Position numbers and translations under genes: made by a program
In this document: positions 49,267-57,908 of the stretch, one piece after another
Position numbering within the stretch: the stretch's first letter is position 1
Layout of the letters: every line of letters begins with the position of its first letter
Notes under the pieces: model-generated
Databases searched by the model: none
What the model was told of the DNA's origin: nothing
The model's input: the letters and a program-made list of their open reading frames with translations, nothing else
From: UBA4416 sp943362175
GTDB lineage: Bacteria; Bacteroidota; Bacteroidia; B-17B0; Aurantibacillaceae
Assembly: GCA_943362175.1 (NCBI GenBank)
Contig: CALRIU020000007.1
Span: 124,001-188,000 of the forward strand
Reading direction: 5' to 3'
Length of the DNA: 64,000 bases

Positions 49267-49679
49267 AAAAAATTCTTGTGCTCTGTACCGGCAACAGTTG
49301 CCGCAGCCAAATGGCGGAAGGTTACCTGCGCTTCTTTGCAAAAGGCAAAGCAGACATTTTCAGCGCGGGCATCCAAACGCATGGCCTTAACCCTAGGGCA
49401 GTGGCCATTATGAAAGAAGACGGCATCGATATCTCGGCGCATACCTCAAATCATGTCGATGAATATGCCGGTATCGTATTCGACTATGTGATTACCGTGT
49501 GTGATCATGCACAGGAGCACTGTCCTTTCTTTCCGGGCAACGCACTCCGTTTTCATCAGAACTTCCCGGATCCCTCCGCATTAGAAGGCACAGCAGAGGA
49601 AATACATGCCGCATTTGAGAGAACACGAAACCTGGTTAAGGGCTATTGCGAGGCTTTTATCCGGGAACATATCCTCTGA
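49263..49679 (+). CDS. arsC: Arsenate reductase, low-molecular-weight phosphatase (thioredoxin) type
   Basis: 138 aa. The P-loop CTGNSCRS (Cys8, Arg14) is the CX5R nucleophile site, and VITVCDHAQEHCPFF supplies the two relay cysteines of thioredoxin-coupled ArsC. It reduces arsenate to arsenite. No arsenite exporter (Acr3 or ArsB) is next to it: the following gene is on the other strand and unrelated, so export must be encoded elsewhere. Its ATG overlaps the 41-aa peptide stop. A low-molecular-weight protein tyrosine phosphatase is the alternative, made unlikely by the relay cysteines. Confidence 0.9.
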   Translation: MKKILVLCTGNSCRSQMAEGYLRFFAKGKADIFSAGIQTHGLNPRAVAIMKEDGIDISAHTSNHVDEYAGIVFDYVITVCDHAQEHCPFFPGNALRFHQNFPDPSALEGTAEEIHAAFERTRNLVKGYCEAFIREHIL

Positions 49680-50447
49680 TTACTTTTTCTCCACCAGGTA
49701 TTTCCAATACCTTTTCGGCACATGCTGTAAATGCAGCTTCATGTTTCTCCGCATGGGAATGTTGGTGCTCTTAAAATAATTCTTCCAGAGCTCCTGGTAA
49801 AGTGTTTCATCCGGATCGAAGGAAATGCCTGTAGGTGAGAGGTCTGCACTGCCCGTTGTAAAACCGATCACTGCCTCATTCACCTGCTCTGTGGCCTGGT
49901 CGTAATGTACTCCGTATTTGCGTTTGGTATCATAGATGATCCAATCCTGGTCGGCATAGCGGCGTTTGAAATGCGGAACGATCAGGGGCAGCACATTGTA
50001 ATCAGGGTCGATGGGCGCGTAAAACAAGCGGTCGCCGATGTTCTCAAAACGCACAAAGGCTTCGAAGCGGTGTTTCTCCCGCCCGACTTTCCGGGCAATC
50101 TGCGAAATGTCGAGCACCGCAGCATTTCCATAGTTATCTTCCACATTTTTCCGGCTGGCAAAAACGTACTGTACAAATTGCAGGATGGTATTCTCCATGC
50201 CTTTCAGCTCCGAAAGGTAACAGCTGTAGATATTGGCAAAGCATTCGGGCGATACTTTTTTGCGCAGGCCTTTCAGCACGCGCTCTGCTTTTACAGCATC
50301 GGTGCATACCTCCACGTTTTCCGAAAATACGAGTGCCTGGAGATTTTGTTGCCTGATGATGGTTGCCTCTTCACAGCGGCGCTCATATACCTCAAAAATG
50401 GCGCTGAATAAGCCGGCGTATGTTCCATCGTAGATGAATTGGGTCAT
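49680..50447 (-). CDS. TIGR03915-type DNA-metabolism protein (DUF4130)
   Basis: 255 aa. MTQFIYDGTYAGLFSAIFEVYER is the signature start of the family; FVRFENIGDRLFYAPIDPDYNVLPLI and FKRRYADQDWIIYDTKRKYGVHY follow. Members are nearly always encoded next to the radical SAM protein found here at 50525 and sometimes fused to a uracil-DNA-glycosylase domain, hence the predicted role in DNA repair or modification. This copy lacks that domain. It converges with arsC (stop codons adjacent). Function is not known experimentally to me. Confidence 0.9.
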   Translation of the reverse strand: MTQFIYDGTYAGLFSAIFEVYERRCEEATIIRQQNLQALVFSENVEVCTDAVKAERVLKGLRKKVSPECFANIYSCYLSELKGMENTILQFVQYVFASRKNVEDNYGNAAVLDISQIARKVGREKHRFEAFVRFENIGDRLFYAPIDPDYNVLPLIVPHFKRRYADQDWIIYDTKRKYGVHYDQATEQVNEAVIGFTTGSADLSPTGISFDPDETLYQELWKNYFKSTNIPMRRNMKLHLQHVPKRYWKYLVEKK

Positions 50448-50463
50448 TTATTCGAATAGTGGT

Positions 50464-50505
50464 TTCGAGAGCCTCAACCACCATTCGTTGACTGAGGCTC
50501 TCGAA
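50464..50505. repeat. REP-like inverted repeat in the radical SAM gene pair
   Basis: TTCGAGAGCCTCA (50464-50476) and TGAGGCTCTCGAA (50493-50505) are perfect 13-bp arms around 16 nt, in the 77-bp gap between the radical SAM gene and its partner. A shorter relative (GACTGAGGCTCCCGG) lies near 53511. Confidence 0.8.
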
Positions 50506-50524
50506 GTCAACGATGCAATAAAAT

Positions 50525-51790
50525 CTAAAACAAACTGAGTTGGGGTGAATACGTTGCTGTGTATTTACTTTTTCCAAGCGACAGGATATGATGCCGGATT
50601 GCGCCCGGCGTGGCTTCTCCGAAAAGCACATCCTGTTTCGAGCATACCACAAAATGCTTCACGCGGTTCATGGCCACACCGATCTTTTTCAGCTGGTACC
50701 AATCGAGCTTCCCGAAGCGGCGCGCCGCCACGATCTTCTGCGCCGAGCCAACGCCAATGCCCGGCACGCGCAGAATCTTCGCATAGTCGGCGGTATTGAT
50801 GTCGATTGGAAATTCCTGCAGGTTTCGTAAAGCCCAGCTCAGCTTCGGGTCTACGTCCACGTCGAGGTTGGGATGTTCGTCGCTGACAATTTCATTCACC
50901 GTAAAGCCATAAAAGCGCATGAGCCAGTCGGTCTGGTAGAGGCGGTGCTCGCGGATAAGCGGCGGCGGTGTGCCGATTCCCGGCAGACGCTCGTCTCCGC
51001 CGATGGGAATGTAGCCCGAATAATACACGCGCTTCATGTTGAACCGCTTATAAAGTGCATTAGCCTGGAACATGATGTCCTTGTCGCTTTCGGGTGTAGC
51101 ACCAATCACCATTTGCGTGCTTTGCCCGGCGGGCGCAAACAGGGGCGTGGATTTGATCAGCGCTTTTTCAGTCTTATATTCGCTAATGGCTTCGCTGAGG
51201 TAGCTCATAGGCGTGAAGATCTCTTCGTAGTTCTTATCCGGTGCCAGGGTCTTTAAAGAGGCTTCTGTCGGAAGCTCGATGTTTACACTCAGGCGGTCGG
51301 CATACAGCCCCGCCTCTTTCATCAGCTCTTCGCTGGCGCCGGGAATGGTTTTCAGGTGAATGTAGCCGTTGAAGTGATGTTCCGTCCGGAGCCTTTTGGC
51401 AATCGTGACAAGACGCTCCATCGTAAAATCAGCATTTTTGAAAATGCCGGAGCTCAGGAAAAGGCCTTCGATGTAATTACGGCGGTAGAAATTAATGGTA
51501 AGCTCTACGACTTCTTCCACGGTAAAGGCGGCACGTTTGATATCATTGCTCTTTCGCGACACACAATAGACGCAATCGAAGATACAATAATTGGTGAGCA
51601 GGATCTTTAACAAGGACACGCAACGCCCGTCCTCGGTGTAGCTGTGGCAAATTCCCATGCCCGTGGCATCGCCCAGGCCTTTGTTGTCGTTCTTACGCTT
51701 GCTGCCGCTCGAAGCGCAGGAAACATCGTACTTGGCGGCATCGGCCAGGATGCCAAGCTTTTCGTGAATGCGGGATTCGGAAGTTTTCAT
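50525..51790 (-). CDS. Radical SAM protein, TIGR03916-type (putative DNA modification/repair)
   Basis: 421 aa. The [4Fe-4S] motif CIFDCVYC (C-x3-C-x2-C) follows LLKILLTNY near 65-75. A C-terminal helix-hairpin-helix reads DYAKILRVPGIGVGSAQKIV near 337-356, a DNA-binding fold. This combination plus the TIGR03915-like partner identifies the conserved pair. The chemistry is unknown; DNA binding plus SAM radical chemistry suggests modification or photoproduct-type repair of DNA. Both genes are on the minus strand; a REP-like hairpin lies between them. Confidence 0.92.
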   Translation of the reverse strand: MKTSESRIHEKLGILADAAKYDVSCASSGSKRKNDNKGLGDATGMGICHSYTEDGRCVSLLKILLTNYCIFDCVYCVSRKSNDIKRAAFTVEEVVELTINFYRRNYIEGLFLSSGIFKNADFTMERLVTIAKRLRTEHHFNGYIHLKTIPGASEELMKEAGLYADRLSVNIELPTEASLKTLAPDKNYEEIFTPMSYLSEAISEYKTEKALIKSTPLFAPAGQSTQMVIGATPESDKDIMFQANALYKRFNMKRVYYSGYIPIGGDERLPGIGTPPPLIREHRLYQTDWLMRFYGFTVNEIVSDEHPNLDVDVDPKLSWALRNLQEFPIDINTADYAKILRVPGIGVGSAQKIVAARRFGKLDWYQLKKIGVAMNRVKHFVVCSKQDVLFGEATPGAIRHHILSLGKSKYTATYSPQLSLF

Positions 51791-51936
51791 AGGACAAAAC
51801 AGCCCTCTAATTTACCTGTTTTTGAAGCGGCCTTCGGCTACGATTTGTAGCATTCTTCTTTTTAACGCCTCTGAAAAACAGGTACAGGACCTCCCTGGAA
51901 ATTCCTTACTTTTATCCTTGTATTTATACCCTCGCT

Positions 51937-53436
51937 ATGAAGCCTTACTGTCTTTTTACCTTAAGCTTATTGCTCTCCTCCTTTACGTTTGCACAAGAGA
52001 TCATCCGTCCTGAATTTTTTGAGAAAGTTCCGGCCCCTGAGCAAATGGCACCCTCTTATGATAAGGACGTCGTGAAAATTGTCTACAGCAAACCCTTTGC
52101 CTTGCTGAAATTCCTGGAAACCACGACCGGGCATCACGGAACATCCCATACGTTCAGGCAGCAGATCGACAGCGCCCAGGTTTTGCAACAGGCCGCTTTT
52201 AAGGCTCTCAGACAAAGCTACAACAGCCTGCACCTGGATTATAGCTACTCCAGGCAGGAATATCCTGAAAAGCGAAAGCACACGACCTCTACCTGGGACC
52301 TCATCTGTGTCGCGGCAATCTCCTCCAAAACCAATACCGAATTTTTCGGCCGAATGATCGGCATTCTTCCCAATGACGACTACCTGAAATTAAAACGGGT
52401 CATTACCGAAACAGAGCCCTTTTATGACGCTTTCCTGTTCACCGCACAGGAAGCAGCGATTCAGTCCAAAGCCACAGCGCTCAGGGCTTATACTCCGGCT
52501 TTGAATATGCTCTTCGATCAGTTCAAGGTTTTTTACGGCAGCAGCTGGGATAGATCCGTACCCTTCAACCTGAGCATCTATCCTATTTTTGGAAAGCAGG
52601 GAGAAACCACCGCCACACCGCACGCCAACAGCCTCGAGATGGGTTTTCTGCTGGAGCATAAAGATACGTACAACATGCTGGCAGTGGGCATGCACGAAAT
52701 GTGCCACGTCTTGTTTGAAGAGCAGCCCCTGGCTTTACAGCGCGACCTTGATAGCAGCTTCACCTCACGAAAAGATCCTTACGCGGCTTTTGCCTACCGC
52801 TACATCGACGAGGCCCTCGCAACCGCTTTGGGAAATGGCTACGCCTATCAATCCCTTTCCACGAAAGTGGATACCGGTTCCTGGTATGCTGATGATTACA
52901 TCGACCATTACGCCAAAGCGCTTTATCCGCTCGTACAGGACTACCTTAGCACCCACAAGCAGATGGACCGGAATTTTGTTGAAAAAGCCATTGCCGCTTT
53001 CAGGCAGACCTTTCCGGATGCCCTGTACGACCTTGATGCCCTGATGATGCAGTCGGATGCCTATTTTGAAGACGACCATGAAAGCGTCATCGACCCGATG
53101 ATCAACACGCTGCATTCTTCCTTCAGGATCTACATGAGCAATACAGCGATTCCGATAGATGATGCGGCATCCATTGAAAATATCACACGCTCGGAGCATA
53201 CACAGGTCTTCATCATTCATAAGAACCAGGCAAAGAACCTGAAGCTGTTGAAGACGATATTTCCGGAGCTCAAAAAATTACCGGCGAAACAAAACATGCT
53301 GGTTGGCTTCCTCGATGAGAAAAACAGGCCGGTCATCATCGTGGTAGCCGAAAATGCCACAAAGGCCAACGAGGGCATTCTGCGTTTAAAGAAAAAAGGG
53401 AAGATCGATCCGAAGCAATCGTGGGAGGCGTTTTGA
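51937..53436 (+). CDS. Secreted HExxH metalloprotease-like protein
   Basis: 499 aa. A signal peptide (MKPYCLFTLSLLLSSFTFAQ) is followed by a long helical region and GMHEMCHVLFEE near 248-259: His-Glu-x2-His, the zinc motif. A glutamate about 36 residues later in YIDEALATALGNG could be the third ligand, giving a gluzincin-type arrangement. The last 90 residues form a separate domain (VFIIHKNQAKNLKLLKTIFP and PVIIVVAENATKA). I recognise no named family. It is probably periplasmic or surface-exposed; the gene stands alone. Confidence 0.75.
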   Translation: MKPYCLFTLSLLLSSFTFAQEIIRPEFFEKVPAPEQMAPSYDKDVVKIVYSKPFALLKFLETTTGHHGTSHTFRQQIDSAQVLQQAAFKALRQSYNSLHLDYSYSRQEYPEKRKHTTSTWDLICVAAISSKTNTEFFGRMIGILPNDDYLKLKRVITETEPFYDAFLFTAQEAAIQSKATALRAYTPALNMLFDQFKVFYGSSWDRSVPFNLSIYPIFGKQGETTATPHANSLEMGFLLEHKDTYNMLAVGMHEMCHVLFEEQPLALQRDLDSSFTSRKDPYAAFAYRYIDEALATALGNGYAYQSLSTKVDTGSWYADDYIDHYAKALYPLVQDYLSTHKQMDRNFVEKAIAAFRQTFPDALYDLDALMMQSDAYFEDDHESVIDPMINTLHSSFRIYMSNTAIPIDDAASIENITRSEHTQVFIIHKNQAKNLKLLKTIFPELKKLPAKQNMLVGFLDEKNRPVIIVVAENATKANEGILRLKKKGKIDPKQSWEAF

Positions 53437-53542
53437 TACGACGTCCGCGCCGGTCTTTTTAAGATAAAACGATTCATTTAAACTCAGGTTTTCCAGGCAG
53501 CGTGTACGTTGACTGAGGCTCCCGGAGTCAATGTATGACGCT

Positions 53543-53944
53543 CTACTGATAAACCGGCTTCTTAAAATTAAAGGGCTTATTGTATTTTTTATACACCAGC
53601 CACGACCAGCGGATCAACACAAACTGCAGCGGCAGTCGGAACACCGCAATCCAGAAAAGCAAGCCTCCCGCAGCATAAGTATCGATGAGCATTTGCACAT
53701 GAAGCACCAGGAATAGCAACAGCATGGCGATGAGGAGCAGGGAGGAGATCTTCCGCGTTTTAAGCGGCAACACGCCAAATCCCAGCAGGATCTCGCACAC
53801 TCCGCTGATATAGATCAATTCCAAATGATAGGGCAAATACCAGGGCATGATCTTCAGATAAAAGGCCGGGTTCAGGAAATGGTTGATTCCTGCACTGACG
53901 TACACTAGGCACATGATTAATAACCAGGTATTTTTTTTGCTCAT
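53543..53944 (-). CDS. DoxX-family membrane protein
   Basis: 133 aa with four membrane helices (LLIMCLVYVSAGINHFL, LELIYISGVCEILLGFGVLP, ISSLLLIAMLLLFLVLHVQM, LLFWIAVFRLPLQFVLIRWS). The order and the phrase AGINHFLNPAFYLKIMPWYL are typical of DoxX-like proteins, whose function is mostly unknown and sometimes tied to oxidative stress or quinone use. It precedes the HAD gene's stop by about 110 nt in the reverse direction and appears monocistronic. Confidence 0.82.
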   Translation of the reverse strand: MSKKNTWLLIMCLVYVSAGINHFLNPAFYLKIMPWYLPYHLELIYISGVCEILLGFGVLPLKTRKISSLLLIAMLLLFLVLHVQMLIDTYAAGGLLFWIAVFRLPLQFVLIRWSWLVYKKYNKPFNFKKPVYQ

Positions 53945-54057
53945 GCGTATCGCTTTAGTATTTCGATGCCTCTGATTCTCCCATCGCGCTGCTGCGTGAT
54001 CGCTGGAATGTCACGCGGGGTATTTGCTCCTTCCGGTTTATAGCGTTGCCAGGCCTT

Positions 54058-54765
54058 TTACTGCTGCTTCGACTCCACGATCTCTCCGTCCAGTGTGGTA
54101 TAATAAAAGGTAGTCGTTGCTTTTCTCAAAGCCAGGTAGGAGGTATAGTGTTCCGAAAAATTTTTACGCCCGGTGATCACCTCATTGTAATTACCGTTCA
54201 GCCCGATCAGGAGCTCAGTCGCTTCCCGCACCGCATGCTCCCCGCTGCTGGCCCCGGTCACATAGTCGGCGAGCTGGTGCCTGGTGACGTATTCATTGAA
54301 CAAGGGATTGGACTTGCGCGGGATAAAGATCCTCAGGCCGCAAATCTCCGCCAGGCCAAGATCAAGCACATCGTCAAACACAAAGCAGATCTGGTGAGGC
54401 TGGATCTGGTTCAGCTCACACAAATGGTGAACCGCCTGCATCTTATTGGCAAACTTGGAATACGAATAATGAAAGCGCTCCCTATCAACAAAGGTAAAGG
54501 CCGCCGTATTCTTTTCCCCGGAAATAATGGCCGTCAGGGGAATGTGCCCATTGTTCAGGTAATAGGAGAAGCGCAGCAGGTTGGTGCCCATGCTGTCGGC
54601 CTCACTGAATTTACTATCGAGGTTATGGTCTTTTCCGGCATTGGTAAATACGCCGTCCCAGTCAAATACAAAGGCTTTGATCTTTCTCAGTTTCTCAATA
54701 ATCTCCGCTTCGGAGGTGTTGAAGAGGCCGCCGCCTTTTAAAAATAGTTCTGTAATGTGCGACAT
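54058..54765 (-). CDS. KdsC-like HAD phosphatase
   Basis: 235 aa from the ATG at 54763-54765 (MSHITELFLKGGGLF); a longer frame from 54822 is unlikely. HAD motif I is AFVFDWDGVFTNAG (Asp nucleophile and acid) and motif II is LTAIISGEKN. A third stretch, ICFVFDDVLDLGLAEICGL, has Asp pair DD for Mg binding. The DWDGVxT phrase and lack of a large cap domain are KdsC-type (phosphatases of keto-sugar phosphates), though this one has an extra C-terminal 50 residues. It neighbours a transaldolase with KdsD-like CBS domains, which suggests sugar-phosphate work; substrate unknown. Confidence 0.78.
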   Translation of the reverse strand: MSHITELFLKGGGLFNTSEAEIIEKLRKIKAFVFDWDGVFTNAGKDHNLDSKFSEADSMGTNLLRFSYYLNNGHIPLTAIISGEKNTAAFTFVDRERFHYSYSKFANKMQAVHHLCELNQIQPHQICFVFDDVLDLGLAEICGLRIFIPRKSNPLFNEYVTRHQLADYVTGASSGEHAVREATELLIGLNGNYNEVITGRKNFSEHYTSYLALRKATTTFYYTTLDGEIVESKQQ

Positions 54766-54865
54766 GGTTTCAATTGGTTTTGTAATACATGGAAGGAACA
54801 TTCTATAACCTGGCCCTGTCACAAAGATAGATTAAAAACCGCCCCGGGCAACCTTCGGTGACCGA

Positions 54866-55282
54866 TTAAAGAATTTCCCAGGTATGGTCGCTCATGAGCC
54901 TGACGGAGCTTATAAAGATGAGGTTTGACGGCCTGGACCTTCCCCACTCGTCTTCGCCAATCAGCATCAGCACATAAGCCTCATCTCTCTGGTATAAATG
55001 GTATACATTTCCTACAAAAGGCTCAAACGACATGGAAGCCGAGTAAATCTTTTCACTGATCTCCACTCGTTTTTGTATTTGAGTAGCCTGGTCCATCAGC
55101 AACTCCACCTGTTTCTTTATCTGCGCCAGCTGAGCCTGCGTTTGTTCCTGCATCGCGGAGAGTGCCCGTGATTTCAATTTCCCGACATCCTCCGGCCTCA
55201 CCACAATGCTGCCTATATGATGCGGATAGGCGATCAATCCGGGGTTCTCCGCTACTTTGTCTTTATCGATGGGGTTAATCAT
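54866..55282 (-). CDS. DUF2452 protein
   Basis: 138 aa, soluble. It reads MINPIDKDKVAENPGLIAYP then HHIGSIVVRPEDVGKL, a long helix (RALSAMQEQTQAQLAQIKKQ) and FEPFVGNVYHLYQ, with a short C-terminal strand. This is the complete DUF2452 pattern, found as single-domain proteins in Bacteroidota and others. No function is known. It lies 100 nt upstream of the HAD gene on the same strand and downstream of the terminator of the transaldolase-CBS gene. Confidence 0.85.
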   Translation of the reverse strand: MINPIDKDKVAENPGLIAYPHHIGSIVVRPEDVGKLKSRALSAMQEQTQAQLAQIKKQVELLMDQATQIQKRVEISEKIYSASMSFEPFVGNVYHLYQRDEAYVLMLIGEDEWGRSRPSNLIFISSVRLMSDHTWEIL

Positions 55283-55343
55283 AGTGGCTATTTATACCGT
55301 TCATCTGAAAACAGCCGCGCACGCATATTGTTCATGCCGGCAT

Positions 55344-55374
55344 AAAAAAAGCCCCGGGGGTTTCCCGGGGCTTT
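55344..55374 (-). terminator. Terminator of the transaldolase-CBS gene
   Basis: GCCCCGGG (55351-55358) pairs with CCCGGGGC (55364-55371), extended by A and T runs; on the minus strand TTTTTTT follows. It lies 20 nt after the stop. Confidence 0.92.
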
Positions 55375-55394
55375 CGTTTAATGTTATCTGGTGA

Positions 55395-56405
55395 TTATCC
55401 TTTCATATCCTGGATATCCAGCATACCTACCGGCTTGCCGCCATCCGTTACCACGATGGTATCCACGTTGGTTTTTTTGAATAAGGCATTCGCCTCGTTC
55501 AGCAGTACATTGCCGTCGATGGTGATTGGCTCCCTGTATTCCAGGTCAGACAAATTTTTCCCTAAAATGTCACGGCCTTTTTCGCCGATCAGCTTCCGCA
55601 AGCTGCCATCGGTGAATACGCCTTTGATGCTTCCGTCAGCTTTGGTTACCGTAATGGCGCCGAAGCCATATTCTGTCATTTTGATGATCGCATCGGTAAT
55701 AGAGGTATTCTCCGGAACCAATGGATTGATGCCTTTGATGGCTTCTTTTACTTTCACCATCATGAGTCTCGTATCCATAATGAACTGGTCGGTACCTAAG
55801 GTCGTGAAGTTATTCTCTGTAAGCTGTTTCATCACTTTCAGCGGAACCGTGATCGTGTGTACGCCTAAATTAATGGCATTGCGCACGTGCTCGGCATGGC
55901 GCACGGAAGAGAACATGATTTTTGTATCGTAACCGTAAATTTCTACCGCGTTGATGCATTGCTCAACCAGGGCAAGGGCATCATGTCCCTGATCCTGTAA
56001 GCGGCCTACCAGCGGGCACACGTAGGTGGCTCCGGCCTGCATGGCCATATACGCCTGTTGCAAGGTATATACCAAATGCACATTCACTAAATACCCTTTG
56101 TCGCGCAGCAATTTACAGGCACGCACACCCTCCAGGGAAACCGGGATTTTAAATACCGTCTTTTTCGGATCCAGGCCTAAAGCCAGCTGGCGCTCTGCCT
56201 CTGCTAATACTTCCTCGGCCGTGTTTCCCAAGGCTTCGATCTGCAATACAGGAACTATTTTGCTCAGTTTGACAATTGTCCCATCGATATCGGTAATGCC
56301 TTCCTTTTGCATAAAAGTAGGCGTAGTCGTTAATCCGTTTAAGAACCCTAATTTAAATCCTTCTTCGATCTCTTTAAGGTTTGCTGAATCCAGGTATAAT
56401 TCCAT
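55395..56405 (-). CDS. Transaldolase/fructose-6-phosphate aldolase fused to two CBS domains
   Basis: 336 aa. Residues 1-220 are a short transaldolase (MELYLDSANLKEIEEGF, NGLTTTPTFMQKEG, TVFKIPVSLEGVRACKLL with Schiff-base Lys86, TYVCPLVGRLQDQGHDAL, IMFSSVRHAEHV). Residues about 225-336 are two CBS motifs: SITDAIIKMTEYGFGAITV then GSIKGVFTDGSLRKLIG, and LLNEANALFKKTNVDTIVV then GKPVGMLDIQDMKG. This CBS pair closely follows the style of KdsD (arabinose-5-phosphate isomerase), where CBS domains follow the SIS domain. The fusion suggests regulation by a nucleotide or sugar nucleotide, unusual for this aldolase. It is monocistronic before pgk. Confidence 0.88.
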   Translation of the reverse strand: MELYLDSANLKEIEEGFKLGFLNGLTTTPTFMQKEGITDIDGTIVKLSKIVPVLQIEALGNTAEEVLAEAERQLALGLDPKKTVFKIPVSLEGVRACKLLRDKGYLVNVHLVYTLQQAYMAMQAGATYVCPLVGRLQDQGHDALALVEQCINAVEIYGYDTKIMFSSVRHAEHVRNAINLGVHTITVPLKVMKQLTENNFTTLGTDQFIMDTRLMMVKVKEAIKGINPLVPENTSITDAIIKMTEYGFGAITVTKADGSIKGVFTDGSLRKLIGEKGRDILGKNLSDLEYREPITIDGNVLLNEANALFKKTNVDTIVVTDGGKPVGMLDIQDMKG

Positions 56406-56446
56406 GTGTTGTTTATAGTTTTTGTAAGGTTCAAATATACGTTATA

Positions 56447-56521
56447 ATTACGAATCCATACGAATATACGAATCAAAACTTACAAAATGCGGATTCGTAT
56501 CGCCGTATTAAAATTCGTAAT
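56447..56521. repeat. Large imperfect inverted repeat between pgk and the transaldolase gene
   Basis: ATTACGAAT (56447-56455) and ATTCGTAAT (56513-56521) are the perfect outer arms of a ~75-bp structure; inner arms ATACGAATC and GATTCGTAT match too. It directly follows pgk and may act as its terminator, though it has no T-run. Similar ATTACGAAT-type sequences are frequent intergenic repeats in this phylum. Confidence 0.65.
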
Positions 56522-56523
56522 TC

Positions 56524-57717
56524 CTATCCTTCGATAGCGCGCACGCCCGGCAGACTGCCCTGCTCAATGTATTCCAGCAAAGCGCCGCCGCCCGTGCTCA
56601 CATAGCTTACCTCCGATGCCAGCTTGTATTTATTGATGGCCGCCACGCTGTCGCCACCGCCGATCAGGCTGAAAGCTCCTTTTTTCGTAGCTTCTGCTAT
56701 GGCCAGCGCCACCTGTTTGGTGCCGTTTTCAAAGCTGCTCATTTCGAACACGCCCATCGGGCCGTTCCATAAAATGGTCTTCGAGTTTTTGATGACCTCG
56801 CTGTAGGTGTTAATGGTTTCCGTGCTGATGTCCAGGCCCATCCAGCCCTCCGGAATGGCATTGATCGCACTGTGTTTCGTAGCGGCATCGTTGGCAAAAT
56901 TATCGGCGATGATGGCATCCGTCGGAATGTATAAATTTACCCCTCTGGCCTTAGCCTTTTGCAGTAATTCTTTCGCCAGGTCCAGTTTATCGTCCTCGCA
57001 CAGCGATTTTCCGATGCTTCCGCCCATCGCTTTCACAAAGGTAAAGGCCATGCCGCCACCTATTAAAATATTATTCGCCTTGCCCATCAATTGCTCAATG
57101 ATCAGGATCTTATCGCTGACCTTGGCGCCTCCTACAATGGCTGTAAAGGGCTGTTCCGCTCCGTGGATCACTTTATCGATGCTGGCGACTTCTCCCGCCA
57201 TCACATAGCCGAAGCATTTGGCATCCGGCGCAAAGAACTGCGCGATTACGGCCGTGGAAGCATGTGCGCGGTGCGCGGTACCGAAGGCGTCGTTCACATA
57301 AATATCACCATGCCTGCTTAGTTTTTCCGCAAAGCCTACATCCCCTTTTTCTTCCTCTTTATAAAACCGCAGGTTCTCCAACAGCAATACCTGCCCTGGT
57401 TTCAGCGCTGCCGATTTGGCAAAGGCATCCACCCCGATGCAGTCGTCGGCAAACATCACCCCGGTGCCGATAAGCTTGCTCACCGCTGCCACAATGTGTT
57501 TCAGGGAATATTTGTCCGCTGGCCCTTCTTTCGGGCGGCCCAGGTGCGACATCAGAACAACGCTTCCCCCTTTTTCCAGGATCTTTTTAATGGTTGGGGC
57601 TGCCGCGCGGATACGGGTATCATCCGTTACCTCGAAGGCATCGTTCAGGGGGACATTAAAATCAACGCGGATCAGGGCACGCTTATTCTCAAAAGAAAGG
57701 TTGTCGATGGTTTTCAT
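56524..57717 (-). CDS. pgk: Phosphoglycerate kinase
   Basis: 397 aa. RVDFNVPLNDAFEVTDDTRI, MSHLGRPKEGP, LLENLRFYKEEEKGD (substrate arginines), VGGAKVSDKILIIEQLM and the C-terminal GGGDSVAAINKY with a catalytic Gly-rich loop all match. It transfers phosphate from 1,3-bisphosphoglycerate to ADP in glycolysis. The start is at 57717 (MKTIDNLSFENKRALI). It is probably monocistronic. It ends 2 nt from a large inverted repeat. Confidence 0.96.
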   Translation of the reverse strand: MKTIDNLSFENKRALIRVDFNVPLNDAFEVTDDTRIRAAAPTIKKILEKGGSVVLMSHLGRPKEGPADKYSLKHIVAAVSKLIGTGVMFADDCIGVDAFAKSAALKPGQVLLLENLRFYKEEEKGDVGFAEKLSRHGDIYVNDAFGTAHRAHASTAVIAQFFAPDAKCFGYVMAGEVASIDKVIHGAEQPFTAIVGGAKVSDKILIIEQLMGKANNILIGGGMAFTFVKAMGGSIGKSLCEDDKLDLAKELLQKAKARGVNLYIPTDAIIADNFANDAATKHSAINAIPEGWMGLDISTETINTYSEVIKNSKTILWNGPMGVFEMSSFENGTKQVALAIAEATKKGAFSLIGGGDSVAAINKYKLASEVSYVSTGGGALLEYIEQGSLPGVRAIEG

Positions 57718-57908
57718 GGCTTAGAGTGGTTTCGGTGTAAAATTTTCAAAACGGATTTGGTGCCTGCAAAAATAAGGGAATTACCAAAACAACAATACAC
57801 AAAATCCTGTGGGCATCTATTTTCTGAAACCGGAAACGCGCATGAGGCAGACAGGATAGAAATAATCCCCGAAACGGATAAGGCTGAGGCCAGTGAGCCT
57901 TTCCGGGC

